From Streptomyces sp. Ru72 (GTDB taxonomy: Bacteria; Actinomycetota; Actinomycetes; Streptomycetales; Streptomycetaceae), in NCBI RefSeq assembly GCF_002920635.1, contig NZ_PQSR01000002.1:124001-188000 (forward strand): 64,000 bases of DNA, read 5' to 3'. The position numbers were made by a program, and so were the translations under genes. Each line of letters opens with the position of its first letter. Within the stretch, counting starts at the first letter, position 1. The notes beneath the pieces are model-generated. The model was not told the origin of the DNA. It was given only the letters and a program-made list of their open reading frames with translations, and did no database searches. This document shows, piece by piece, positions 19,393-27,969 of the stretch.

Positions 19393-21027
19393 TCAGAGTG
19401 TGTCGATCTCCAGGTTCGCCCTCGCCGTCCGCGCCACTTCGCGGCCGCGTTCCGTGAAATCGCCCTTGCCCGGGTAGCTGACCGTCAGTTTGTACATGTC
19501 GCCCGCGGAGTTCTTGTAATAGAAGATCGTCAGCTCGCGCGGGCGCGGATCGAGGCTGTCGTCGGTCATGTAGGAGACCGTGTTCTCGGCGGCCTTTCTG
19601 CCGTGGTACGTGATGCCGTCCTTCGGGGCCGTCCTCGGGCCCTTGGGCATGTCCAACTGATAGGCGCCGCTGTTCTTGAAGGCGTCGTTGTCGGCGTACA
19701 TCTCGGCCGCCGACGAGTCCTTGATCTGGTGGGAGGTGTCCTGGGACTTCCTCGCCAGGTGCAGGGCGATCGAGATGCTGCCGCTCCAGTCGGTGTACGT
19801 CACCCAGTTCTTGTCGGTGTCGTCCTTCTTCGGCCGGCTCGGCTGGTAGTCGGCGGGCACGGCGAGTGTGGCGCCCAGTGCCTTCTCCGGGTGTTGCCGC
19901 CAACCTCCCGGCAGCGGCCCGGCGAACGGGTCCGCGACGACCAGGTACGCCGCCACCGCGGCCGCGACGACGGCCGCCCCGGCCGCGAGCAGGGTGCCGC
20001 GGCCCAGGCGGACGCCCTTGCGACCGGGCACGGTGATCTGCACGGGCGCCGGCTCTCTCGCCGCCTCCTGAAGCAGCCGGCGCACCTCAGCGGCGTCGGG
20101 GCGGCGCGCCGGGTCCTTGTTCAGCAGGCCGCCGATGGCGTCGGCGAGCGGACCCCGCGCGGAGGCCGGGGGCGCCGGTGTGGAGTTGAGCACCGACTGC
20201 AGGGTGGCGGGCGTGTTGGTGCGCCGGAACGGCGAGATGCCCTCGGTCGCCGCGTACAGCACCACCCCCAGCGACCACAGGTCCGACTCGGGGCCTGGGC
20301 GCCGGCCCAGCACCCGCTCCGGCGCGATGTATTCGGGGGAGCCGACGAAACCGCCCGTCTCCGTCAGCTTCGTCTCGCCCTCGATCTGAGCGATGCCGAA
20401 GTCGGTGAGCACCACGCGCTCGTACCGGCCGAGCAGGATGTTGTCGGGCTTCACGTCGCGGTGCAGGACGCCCGCGACGTGCGCGGCCTCCAGCGCGCCG
20501 AGCACTTCGAGACCGATCCGCGCCGCCTCGCGCACCCCGAGCGTGCCCTCCTGGAGCACATCGCCCAGGGACCGGCCCCGCACCAGCTCCATCACGATCC
20601 ACGGCCTGCCGTCCACGACGGCGACGTCGTGCACGTCGACGACCGCGGGGTGGTCGAGGCGGGCGGCGGCCCGTGCCTCACGGCGCATCCGCTCGTAGGC
20701 GTTGGACTGTTCACGTTCGGGAAGGTGGTCGGGCACCCTGGGTTCCTTGACGGCGACCTCCCGGTCCACTGTCTCGTCCTTGGCCCGCCACACCGTGCCC
20801 ATGCCGCCGTGCCCCAGCTTGGCGAGCAGCCGGTAGCGCCCGGCGACAAGCCGTCCGGCGCCCGGGTCCCGCGGCGCCTCGGGGGCCGCCTGGGTGGGGA
20901 CGGCGTGGGCCTGCGGCTGCGGCCGGGCGTAGGGGTTTCCCGGGTACGGCACGGCCGGCCGCGGCGGTTGCAGTCCGAAACTCGTCGGTTCGCCCGCCTG
21001 TTGGGGCACTCCCCCGTGGTCGCTCAT
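19393..21027 (-). CDS. Transmembrane Ser/Thr protein kinase (kinase 5)
   Basis: Kinase of 544 residues. An N-terminal Pro/Gln-rich segment (1-55) precedes the catalytic domain: loop GHGGMGTV (72-79), Lys94 in VAVKEPR, Asp191 in HRDVKPDNILL, Asp209 in DFG and SPEYIAPERVLG. All catalytic residues are present. A single membrane helix is at about 345-365. The exported part begins WRQHPEKALGATLAVPADYQ and matches the 'VPxxW/Y' pattern seen in its neighbours. ATG 21027 is chosen because it begins the conserved MSDHGG segment; upstream codons are shadow sequence. It follows kinase 4 by 86 bases and probably shares a transcript. Confidence 0.9.
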   Translation of the reverse strand: MSDHGGVPQQAGEPTSFGLQPPRPAVPYPGNPYARPQPQAHAVPTQAAPEAPRDPGAGRLVAGRYRLLAKLGHGGMGTVWRAKDETVDREVAVKEPRVPDHLPEREQSNAYERMRREARAAARLDHPAVVDVHDVAVVDGRPWIVMELVRGRSLGDVLQEGTLGVREAARIGLEVLGALEAAHVAGVLHRDVKPDNILLGRYERVVLTDFGIAQIEGETKLTETGGFVGSPEYIAPERVLGRRPGPESDLWSLGVVLYAATEGISPFRRTNTPATLQSVLNSTPAPPASARGPLADAIGGLLNKDPARRPDAAEVRRLLQEAAREPAPVQITVPGRKGVRLGRGTLLAAGAAVVAAAVAAYLVVADPFAGPLPGGWRQHPEKALGATLAVPADYQPSRPKKDDTDKNWVTYTDWSGSISIALHLARKSQDTSHQIKDSSAAEMYADNDAFKNSGAYQLDMPKGPRTAPKDGITYHGRKAAENTVSYMTDDSLDPRPRELTIFYYKNSAGDMYKLTVSYPGKGDFTERGREVARTARANLEIDTL

Positions 21028-21113
21028 GCGCTCATGCTTATCGTGTCGGCGCCCCCTCAGCCACCCTTGTCCCGTTCCAGTCACAGACCCGTGACGCGGG
21101 GCCTCGTACGGGG

Positions 21114-22727
21114 TCACCCCGGAGCGAACGTGTCCACCGCCACGTCGAAGTACTCCTTCGCCTCCCGGACCTTCCCGACCGGCGCCGACACCCATACGTC
21201 GTACATCCGGCCGCCCTCGTCCCAGCACAGGTCGTAGGTGTGCCGAGGTCCCTCGGCCGCGGTGAAGCCGTCCCAGGTGAACTCCCACAGCGCCGCCGGG
21301 TTTCCGCGGTGCGAGGTCTCGGTGACCCGGCCGTCGTGATAGCCCGGGTTGGTGGACGGCCCGTCCTCGTCAGAGCGCCGCATCACCGCGAGGGGGCCGC
21401 CCGCCGCGGGGTCCGCCACCTTGATGCCGAGGCGGAAGGTCCCTCCCGGAGACACGTAGAAGATCCGCTCGCCCTGCGGACTGCGGGTGAAGCCGTCCGG
21501 TACGGCCAGCGAGAAACCGTTCGGGTCCCGTACCAGCCGGTACCCGGAGGGCGCCCTGCGGGTGACCTCCGACGTCGCCGAGGCCGGCGTACGGGTCACC
21601 GTCACCGTGGGCGCGGGCCGGGCAGTGGACGGGAGCGTCGGCCCCCGGCTCACCGACGTGCGCGCCGTACCCGGGCTCGCCGCTCCCCCGCCGTCGCCTC
21701 CGTCGCGCAGCAGCAGCGCCGCCGCCGAGACACCCGCGCCCGCCATGGCCGCGACCAGGGCGGCGGCCACGAACACGCCCCGCACGGACTGCCTGCCGGA
21801 GGCCGGCGCCACGGGCGCCTCCTGCGGGGACGGCGGCGTGTCGCGAGGCACGTCCCGCTGCGTCGGCGGGTACGGCACGGGGGCCGTCGGCGTACGCCCG
21901 GTCTGCAGAAACTCCCGCAGCAACCCCTCCGCCTCCGCCGCGTCCAGACGCCGGTCGGGATCGCGTTCCAGCAGCCCCCGGACGACGGGCAGGATCGGCC
22001 CGGCCTGCTCGGGCGGGCGGATCTCGCCCGCGACCACCGCGTGCAGGATGCCGCCCAACGAGTCGCGGCGGAACGGCGACTCGCCGCTCAGCACCGTGCA
22101 CAGCAGGGCCCCGAGGGACCACAGGTCGGACTCGGGCCCGGTCCGTTCGCCGGACATCCGCTCGGGCGCGGTGTACTCGGGGGACCCGACGAACGCGCCG
22201 GTCTCGGTGAGCGTCGTGGCACCCGTGACCTGGGCGATGCCGAAGTCGGTGAGGACGACGCGGCCGGTACCCGCCTCCATCAGGACGTTCGCGGGTTTCA
22301 GATCGCGGTGCAGCACGCCCGCGTCGTGCGCCCGGCGCAGCGCGCCGAGCAGGGCGATGCCGATGCGGGCGGCCTCCCGGGCGTCCACCGGCCCGCGGGT
22401 GGCGATGCGCTGGGCGAGCGAGCCGCCGTCGATCAGCTCCATCACGATGTACGGGCGTTCGTCGTGCTCGACGACGTCGTGGACGACGATGATGTGCGGG
22501 TGCCGCAACCGCGCCACCGCGCGCGCCTCGCGCAGGGTGCGCTCACGGTGCAGCCGGGCCTCCTCGGCGGACAGGGAGAGGTCGAGGACGAGCTCCTTGA
22601 CGGCCACCTGCCGGTCGAGAAGCTCGTCGGACGCCCGCCAGACGACGCCCATGCCGCCGCGCCCGATCCGCTCCTGAAGCCGGTAACGCCCCGCTACGAG
22701 CCGGCCGTTCTCCCCCTCGGTCCCCAT
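21114..22727 (-). CDS. Transmembrane Ser/Thr protein kinase (kinase 4)
   Basis: Kinase of 537 residues. The glycine loop is GRGGMGVV (22-29), Lys44 is in VAVKELV, Asp142 in HRDLKPANVLM, Asp161 in DFG and the P+1 motif is EYTAPERMSG. It should be active. The juxtamembrane linker is Pro/Thr-rich, and one membrane helix lies at about 317-340. The exported half carries SGYRLVRDPNGFSLAVPDGF, the clearest copy of the shared domain start, and two Cys (LCWDEGG only one certain). Two other in-frame ATGs at 22736 and 22739 are possible starts. It is preceded by a 727-bp gap, unlike the other kinases, and so probably has its own promoter there. Confidence 0.9.
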   Translation of the reverse strand: MGTEGENGRLVAGRYRLQERIGRGGMGVVWRASDELLDRQVAVKELVLDLSLSAEEARLHRERTLREARAVARLRHPHIIVVHDVVEHDERPYIVMELIDGGSLAQRIATRGPVDAREAARIGIALLGALRRAHDAGVLHRDLKPANVLMEAGTGRVVLTDFGIAQVTGATTLTETGAFVGSPEYTAPERMSGERTGPESDLWSLGALLCTVLSGESPFRRDSLGGILHAVVAGEIRPPEQAGPILPVVRGLLERDPDRRLDAAEAEGLLREFLQTGRTPTAPVPYPPTQRDVPRDTPPSPQEAPVAPASGRQSVRGVFVAAALVAAMAGAGVSAAALLLRDGGDGGGAASPGTARTSVSRGPTLPSTARPAPTVTVTRTPASATSEVTRRAPSGYRLVRDPNGFSLAVPDGFTRSPQGERIFYVSPGGTFRLGIKVADPAAGGPLAVMRRSDEDGPSTNPGYHDGRVTETSHRGNPAALWEFTWDGFTAAEGPRHTYDLCWDEGGRMYDVWVSAPVGKVREAKEYFDVAVDTFAPG

Positions 22728-23454
22728 GCGCCCCATCATGCCGCACCGGACGGACGCCTTCCGGCACGGCGACCGGCCAAGTGTGCCGCTGTCCCGAGAC
22801 AGCCGGTGGCACACTCCTCAGGCCCTGGCGCGGGCCGTGCTGTACCGGATCGACGAGACCACCGCGATGGAACGGCGGCGATGGCCACCACGTGGCCATT
22901 CAACTCATATCCTCCCTGGGTGGGGATTCCCTTAAGGGTTGGACCTGGCGCCACGAATACGGCGGAAACGGATCGACTCTCTCCTTCACCACTCACGCGT
23001 CGACCACCGATAATTCGCTCCGCTATATCGGTGTGCACGTTGCGGTCTGGGAGGGGGACAAAATAGTCAGCGGGCACACTTGCTCGGATTGGGCTTGATC
23101 CCCGCACGACAATCTTAGTCATCTTCACGGCCTGTTCGGCGGATCTCTTATACGGAGTTCCGCCGAAGGCCTGTCGTGGAACCGAGCTGATTCAAGCGGT
23201 GCAGAGCGCCCGTGACCTGCGTCCCGGGCGCGCCGAGCGGCGCCCGCACGTCGATGCGGCCCCATCAGGCCCGGACGCTTGCATGGTGAACGTCGGCGAG
23301 CGGACCGCCGGGCTCACCACGGTGGTCCGCCCTCCGAATTCGCCCGGCTCTCCGTCAGGTTCCTCAGCCTGGTGTTCTGCGTCCCCTCAAGGACCCTCGG
23401 ATACAGCAGCCCGGCAGAAAAGCCGGACGCGCTGCCAAGCGCCGATCGGTGCGC
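22728..23454. other. Atypical 727-bp gap inside the kinase cluster
   Basis: The other intervals in this cluster are 86-174 bases; this one is 727. The part from about 22900 to 23190 is clearly richer in A and T than its surroundings. It holds one short plus-strand frame (22892-23098) with a non-Streptomyces feel and no other supported gene. The promoter of kinase 4 must be near its left end. It may be a remnant of an inserted or lost gene. Confidence 0.45.
22892..23098 (+). CDS. Possible 68-residue orphan or gene remnant
   Basis: From GTG 22892 the frame reads VAIQLISSLGGDSLKG, then WTWRHEYGGNGSTLSF, and ends VAVWEGDKIVSGHTCSDWA. It is rich in Trp, Gly and Ser, with two beta-like stretches, and its third codon positions are far less G/C-biased than the neighbouring genes. 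I see no good ribosome site and no family. It is antisense to the kinase genes on both sides. It could be the tail of a decayed foreign gene or a chance frame. Confidence 0.25.
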   Translation: MAIQLISSLGGDSLKGWTWRHEYGGNGSTLSFTTHASTTDNSLRYIGVHVAVWEGDKIVSGHTCSDWA

Positions 23455-25155
23455 TCACCGCCTGACTTCGCCCTCTCGCCAGGTCTGCAGCACAGTCTCA
23501 AACTGCTTGCGAGTGGCGGTCCACTCCTCCACAGGAGAGGCCATGCTGATCGCGTACTCAAATCCGCTCCGGGCGATGTACATCAGGTCGACGGTCCGGT
23601 ACGCGCCAGGGGGACGCGAACCATTGGCCTGCTCCGTCCACTTGTATTCCAGCCGGGAGCCTTTCCGGTCACGGTAGACCTGGCGCTGCATGCTCAAGCG
23701 CTCGTAGTCCGCCAACTGGCGCCTCAACTGCTGTTCCAGTTCCACTTGGTGCAGGTACGGGTCGTCGTAGTCCGGCGAGGTGTCGACGGCGATACGCACC
23801 AGGTGCTCACCCCTGTCGGGCGAATAGTCGACTTGCTGCAAGCCGTCCTTGCTCTTGATGGAGACCGACCGCTTCCAGCCCGCGGGTAGGTAGAGGCTGA
23901 AGCCCGCAGGATCGTCGTACTGCTGCCAGCCCGTGGGAATCGTCCCCTGCGGCTCCTCCGGCGGCTTGGAGCTCGACGCCGTGGTGACGGAGGTGCCGCC
24001 GACCGACTCCGGGGCCCCCTGGCCCCACTTGTGCAGTACCACGGCCGTACCTCCGCCGACGATCGCGGCGAGGGCGACCACCAGGGCGAGCGTGCGCAGC
24101 CGACGGCGCTTGGGCGGCCGTACCGGCTGTATCGGCTGCCCCTGCGGGACGGAGGCGTGTTGCCCGGAATCCGTGTCGTACGGACCGAAGGCCCGCCTCG
24201 GCCCGGTCACAGTCACGGGCGGATACGGCGTTCCGATGGCCCTCTCCGCGCCGGTGGGCCTGGGACCCGTCTGCGTCTCCGGCTGGAAGCGGCCGTGCTG
24301 CGTCGGTACGAACATCTGAGCCGCGTTCGACCGCCGCCCCTCCGCGGCCTCCGCGAGCATCTGCTCGGTCTCGTCGGCGCCGGGCCGGTGCGCCGGGTCC
24401 TTCTGCAGCAGGGCGGTGATGACGGGGCCGAGCGGGCCGGCGTGCTCCGGCTCGGCGACGTCCTCCTCGACGACCGCCTGCATGGTGGTCAGCGGCGAGG
24501 TCCGCCGGAACGGCGACCTGCCCTCCACCGCCGTGTACAGCGTGGCGCCGAGCGCCCACAGGTCGGAGGCCGGGCCCGGGTCGTGGCCTCGGACGCGCTC
24601 GGGCGCGAGGTAGTCGACCGATCCGACGATCTCTCCGGTGCGGGTGATGGTGGTGTCGCCCTCGACCTGCGCGATCCCGAAGTCGGTGAGGAGTACCCGC
24701 CCGTCGGCGGCGAGCAGGACGTTGCCGGGCTTCACGTCGCGGTGCAGCACGCCCGCGGAGTGCGCGGCACGCAGTGCGCGCAGCACCCACACCCCGATCC
24801 GCGCGGCCTCGCTGGGCTCGACCCGGCCGCGTTCCTTGACCGCGTCGGCCAGTGAGCCGCCCTCGACGAGCTCCATGACGATCCACGGCCGGTTGTCGTG
24901 CTCCAGCACGTCGTGCACCGTGACGACGGCCGAGTGGTTGATGCGCGCGGCGGCCCGTGCCTCGGCGTGGGTACGGGCGAGGAGTACGGCTCGGTCACTC
25001 TCCGTGACATACAGTGCGGCCGTCAGTTCCTTGATGGCGACCGCCCGGTGCAGCACCTCGTCGTGGGCACGCCACACCCGGCCCATGCCGCCGCTGCCGA
25101 TCGAGTCGACGAGCCGGTAGCGGCCCGCGAGGAGCAGGCCCTGCATCTGATTCAC
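23455..25155 (-). CDS. Transmembrane Ser/Thr protein kinase (kinase 3)
   Basis: Kinase of 566 residues. The glycine loop is GSGGMGRV (20-27), Lys42 is in VAIKELT, Asp140 in HRDVKPGNVLL, Asp158 in DFG and the P+1 motif is DYLAPERVRG. All catalytic residues are kept. The linker ends in a basic patch (PPKRRRLRT) before the membrane helix at about 354-374. The exported domain begins WQQYDDPAGFSLYLPAGW and has several charged helices (YLHQVELEQQLRRQLADYE). GTG 25155 is preferred because GGGG sits four bases upstream; ATG 25146 is the alternative. It is spaced 165 bases from the pseudokinase. Confidence 0.9.
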   Translation of the reverse strand: MNQMQGLLLAGRYRLVDSIGSGGMGRVWRAHDEVLHRAVAIKELTAALYVTESDRAVLLARTHAEARAAARINHSAVVTVHDVLEHDNRPWIVMELVEGGSLADAVKERGRVEPSEAARIGVWVLRALRAAHSAGVLHRDVKPGNVLLAADGRVLLTDFGIAQVEGDTTITRTGEIVGSVDYLAPERVRGHDPGPASDLWALGATLYTAVEGRSPFRRTSPLTTMQAVVEEDVAEPEHAGPLGPVITALLQKDPAHRPGADETEQMLAEAAEGRRSNAAQMFVPTQHGRFQPETQTGPRPTGAERAIGTPYPPVTVTGPRRAFGPYDTDSGQHASVPQGQPIQPVRPPKRRRLRTLALVVALAAIVGGGTAVVLHKWGQGAPESVGGTSVTTASSSKPPEEPQGTIPTGWQQYDDPAGFSLYLPAGWKRSVSIKSKDGLQQVDYSPDRGEHLVRIAVDTSPDYDDPYLHQVELEQQLRRQLADYERLSMQRQVYRDRKGSRLEYKWTEQANGSRPPGAYRTVDLMYIARSGFEYAISMASPVEEWTATRKQFETVLQTWREGEVRR

Positions 25156-25320
25156 GTTTCCCCGCAATGTTCTTGACGAGGTCACATTAAAGAGCGGTCC
25201 CCGTGCAGGGAACCGGCGGGGCCGTAACGGAGACCGCACTGTGACGGTTCTCCCTTCCCCGTACGGGACGGAACCACCGCACACTCAGCGCAATCGGACC
25301 ACTGTGGGTGCCGGGATCGG

Positions 25321-27795
25321 TCAGTTCGTCACCCTGTAGGTGGCCTCCGCCTGTTCGAACAGCCGGGTGACCTCGTCGCGTTCGGCGTCGGGGCCGCGCA
25401 CCTGCACCACGTGGTAGTGGCCGCCGACGAGGACGGCGAGGTTGCGCACGAACAGCTCCTGCCCGTTGCCGTTCGTCCAGGTGAACTGCCCCTCGGCCAT
25501 GGTCCGTCCGCCGACGTCGATGCGCCGCATGCCGCTGGATGTGGCCCACGTCGAGTCGCGGAACGGCTGCAGTTCCGGCTCGGACTCCCGCTGGTACGTC
25601 AGCGGGTCACTGCCGTACCTGCCGGTGGTGTCGCGCCCGGGCACGACGATCAACTGGAAGTCGCCCTGGGAGTAGACGACCTGGCCCTGCGCGTTCTTCG
25701 GGGTCCGGTTCCAGCCGTCGGCCACGGCGACGCTGAAGCCTTCGGGGTCCTTGCGCAGGGTGAATCCCTGGGCCACCTGGGGGCCGGTGGCCTGCGTCTG
25801 CGGTGAGTCGGCCGGTTTCGAGGGGCTGCTGGAGCCGCCCTGCTGCGGCTGCTGCGCGACGCCCGTGTCCGACTGCTGGGGGGCGGGGCTCGCCTGCCCG
25901 GCGGTGCCCGTGCGCTCCCCCGCGGTGCCGCTGCCGCCGCTGGTCCCGGCCTTCGGCATGAACGCCATCGCATACGCGATGGCCGCGGCCAGCGCGAGCA
26001 GGATCAGCAGCAGAAGGGTGCGGCCGAGGCGGCGCGGCTGGGGGCGGCCGTCCTTGGCCCGTTTGTGGCGGGCGTGGGCGGTCGCGGGCAGTCCGGCGCG
26101 CCGCCTGCGGACCAGTTCGCCCCGTCGCCGCACGATCGGCAGCCGGGCGGGGTCGACGGGCGGCGCCGCTATGACGTGCGCCCCCGCCTCCGGTTCGGGC
26201 GCGGACCGCACGAGGGAGCGCAGCCAACCGCGCAGCTCCTCGAAGTCGGGCCGCTCGGTCGGGTCCTGGCGCAGCAACGACTCCACGACCGGACGCAGCG
26301 GGCCGCACTCCTCGGCGAAGGCGGGCGGCTCCGAGCAGACGAGCTGCACCAGCTCGGCGGTGCTCTCCTCGGGGTAGGGCGCGTGCCCCTGGACGGCCCG
26401 GAACAGCAGCGCGCCCAGCGCCCACAGGTCGGTCGCGGGCCCGATCGGCGGTGCCAGCTGCCAGTTCTCGTGCACGGGCCCGGCCTGTTCGGGCGCCCAG
26501 CGCTCGGTGACCGGCCCGACCACGGCCATCCGGGCCTGCCGCGCCCGCTCGGCGGCGAGGGGGGTGGCGGGGCCGCGGTGGGGCCAGGGGGTGTCGGAAC
26601 CGGGGAGCGCGGCCTTGTCGTACGGGCCGCTGCCGCTGCCCCGAGCACCTTGTGCGGCGTCGGCGGTGGGGGCCGTGGGGCGGGGGACGGCGCCGTGCCA
26701 GGACGCCGTACGGCCCGTCCCGTACGGGTCGGCGATCTGGCCCGGGGGCGGAGTGCCGGGGCCGCCGTCCTGGCCGGACGGCGACTGCGGCGGGGTGTCC
26801 GGGCCGGTGTCGGCCGGGCGGGGCGCGGGCAACGCCGTGTGGGCGCCGCGCTGTTCCTCCTGCACCCGTGCCGCGGCCCGGGCCCCGGCGCGGTAGGCCG
26901 CGATCGCCCCGGCCCGTGCCGCGCGCACGTCCTCCGCGGACTCAAGCGTGCGGGGCGCCACGGCGGGCACACCGGCGCCGGCCGGGCCCGCACCCGGAGC
27001 GGCGCCGTTCGCCCGCGCCTCGATCGCGGCCCGCCGCGCTGCCTCGGCGTCCACAGCGCGCACCGACCCGCCGGGCCCGAACGGGCCGCCGCCGGACCCG
27101 CCGGGCCGGGGAGCGGGCACGGGAGCCGTGGGGTCCCGATCCGTCGCACCGGACCCCGGCTCCGGCTCCCGTGCCGGCACCGGGTCGTACCCGCACAGCG
27201 CCTCCTCGGCCGCCCCGGCCGCCAGGCCGGTCAGTATCACGCGGCCGTCCTCGCAGACGAGCACCGTGCGGGCGGTGATGTTGCGGTGCACCCAGCCGTG
27301 GGCGTGCAGGACGCGCAACGCCATGAGGACGTCGGAGGCGACCTCGGCCGCGCGGTACGGCGTCAGCGGCTGTTCCGCGAGCAGGGCGGCGAGCGGGGTC
27401 GCGGCCACGAGTTCGCTCACGATCCACAGCGAGCCGCCCTCGGCGAACACGTCGAAGACCTGGTCGAGCCGAGGGTGGTCGGGTATTTGGGCGGCTGCCT
27501 GCGCGGCCTCGACGGCGCGCCGCACGGCCGGGTCGGTGGGCCGGCGCGTGGCCGTCGTCCGGCCCGGACCACCGCCGCGCGCGCCGTGGCCGTCCCGCGC
27601 CACGAAACCCGCGGGCAGCCCGTCCGCGTCGAGCACCTCCGCCTCGACGACCTCGGGCAACGGCACCTGCCGTATCAGGACCTCCTGCCCGCTGTAGGTG
27701 TCGAAGGCCCGGGTCTCGGCGAACTCGTACTCGTCGGCGGGGGGCAGCGGCAGGCGGTAGCGGTCGGCGAGTACCCGTCCCGCATAGTCGTCCAC
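25321..27795 (-). CDS. Membrane pseudokinase with long activation-segment insertion
   Basis: An 824-residue kinase-fold protein that has lost its catalytic residues. There is no glycine loop (ADRYRLPLPPADEYEF), the VAIK lysine is Arg42 (VLIRQV), HRD is HRN with Asn172 (VHRNITARTVLV), and DFG is replaced by GLA (ILTGLAAG, 190-192). After about residue 200 comes an insertion of roughly 250 residues rich in Pro, Gly and Ala. The C-lobe then resumes at RWAPEQAG and ATDLWALGALLFRAVQG. A membrane helix lies near residue 620 and an exported domain starts FTLRKDPEGFSVAVADGW. GTG 27795 has a strong GGGGGAGG site. It probably acts as a scaffold or regulator of the neighbouring active kinases, which is inference. 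Confidence 0.9.
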   Translation of the reverse strand: MDDYAGRVLADRYRLPLPPADEYEFAETRAFDTYSGQEVLIRQVPLPEVVEAEVLDADGLPAGFVARDGHGARGGGPGRTTATRRPTDPAVRRAVEAAQAAAQIPDHPRLDQVFDVFAEGGSLWIVSELVAATPLAALLAEQPLTPYRAAEVASDVLMALRVLHAHGWVHRNITARTVLVCEDGRVILTGLAAGAAEEALCGYDPVPAREPEPGSGATDRDPTAPVPAPRPGGSGGGPFGPGGSVRAVDAEAARRAAIEARANGAAPGAGPAGAGVPAVAPRTLESAEDVRAARAGAIAAYRAGARAAARVQEEQRGAHTALPAPRPADTGPDTPPQSPSGQDGGPGTPPPGQIADPYGTGRTASWHGAVPRPTAPTADAAQGARGSGSGPYDKAALPGSDTPWPHRGPATPLAAERARQARMAVVGPVTERWAPEQAGPVHENWQLAPPIGPATDLWALGALLFRAVQGHAPYPEESTAELVQLVCSEPPAFAEECGPLRPVVESLLRQDPTERPDFEELRGWLRSLVRSAPEPEAGAHVIAAPPVDPARLPIVRRRGELVRRRRAGLPATAHARHKRAKDGRPQPRRLGRTLLLLILLALAAAIAYAMAFMPKAGTSGGSGTAGERTGTAGQASPAPQQSDTGVAQQPQQGGSSSPSKPADSPQTQATGPQVAQGFTLRKDPEGFSVAVADGWNRTPKNAQGQVVYSQGDFQLIVVPGRDTTGRYGSDPLTYQRESEPELQPFRDSTWATSSGMRRIDVGGRTMAEGQFTWTNGNGQELFVRNLAVLVGGHYHVVQVRGPDAERDEVTRLFEQAEATYRVTN

Positions 27796-27969
27796 GATGC
27801 CTCCCCCGGCCGCCCGGTCGGTCAAGTCCGTTCGTCCCGCGTCCTGTTCTGGATGCGTACGGTTCGCGATCCGTCCTTCACGATACGTGCCGGAGGCAAC
27901 CCGCATCCCGGGGATGTCATATCTGCCCCCGCCACGATCGGACGGAACGTCAGACGGACGCTCGGTACG

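Noticed and set aside
22736..23128. 130-codon minus-strand frame opposite the 68-residue candidate
   Set aside because: Reads into the kinase 4 start region, with Arg/Pro/Gly-rich shadow content in its second half and no start signal.
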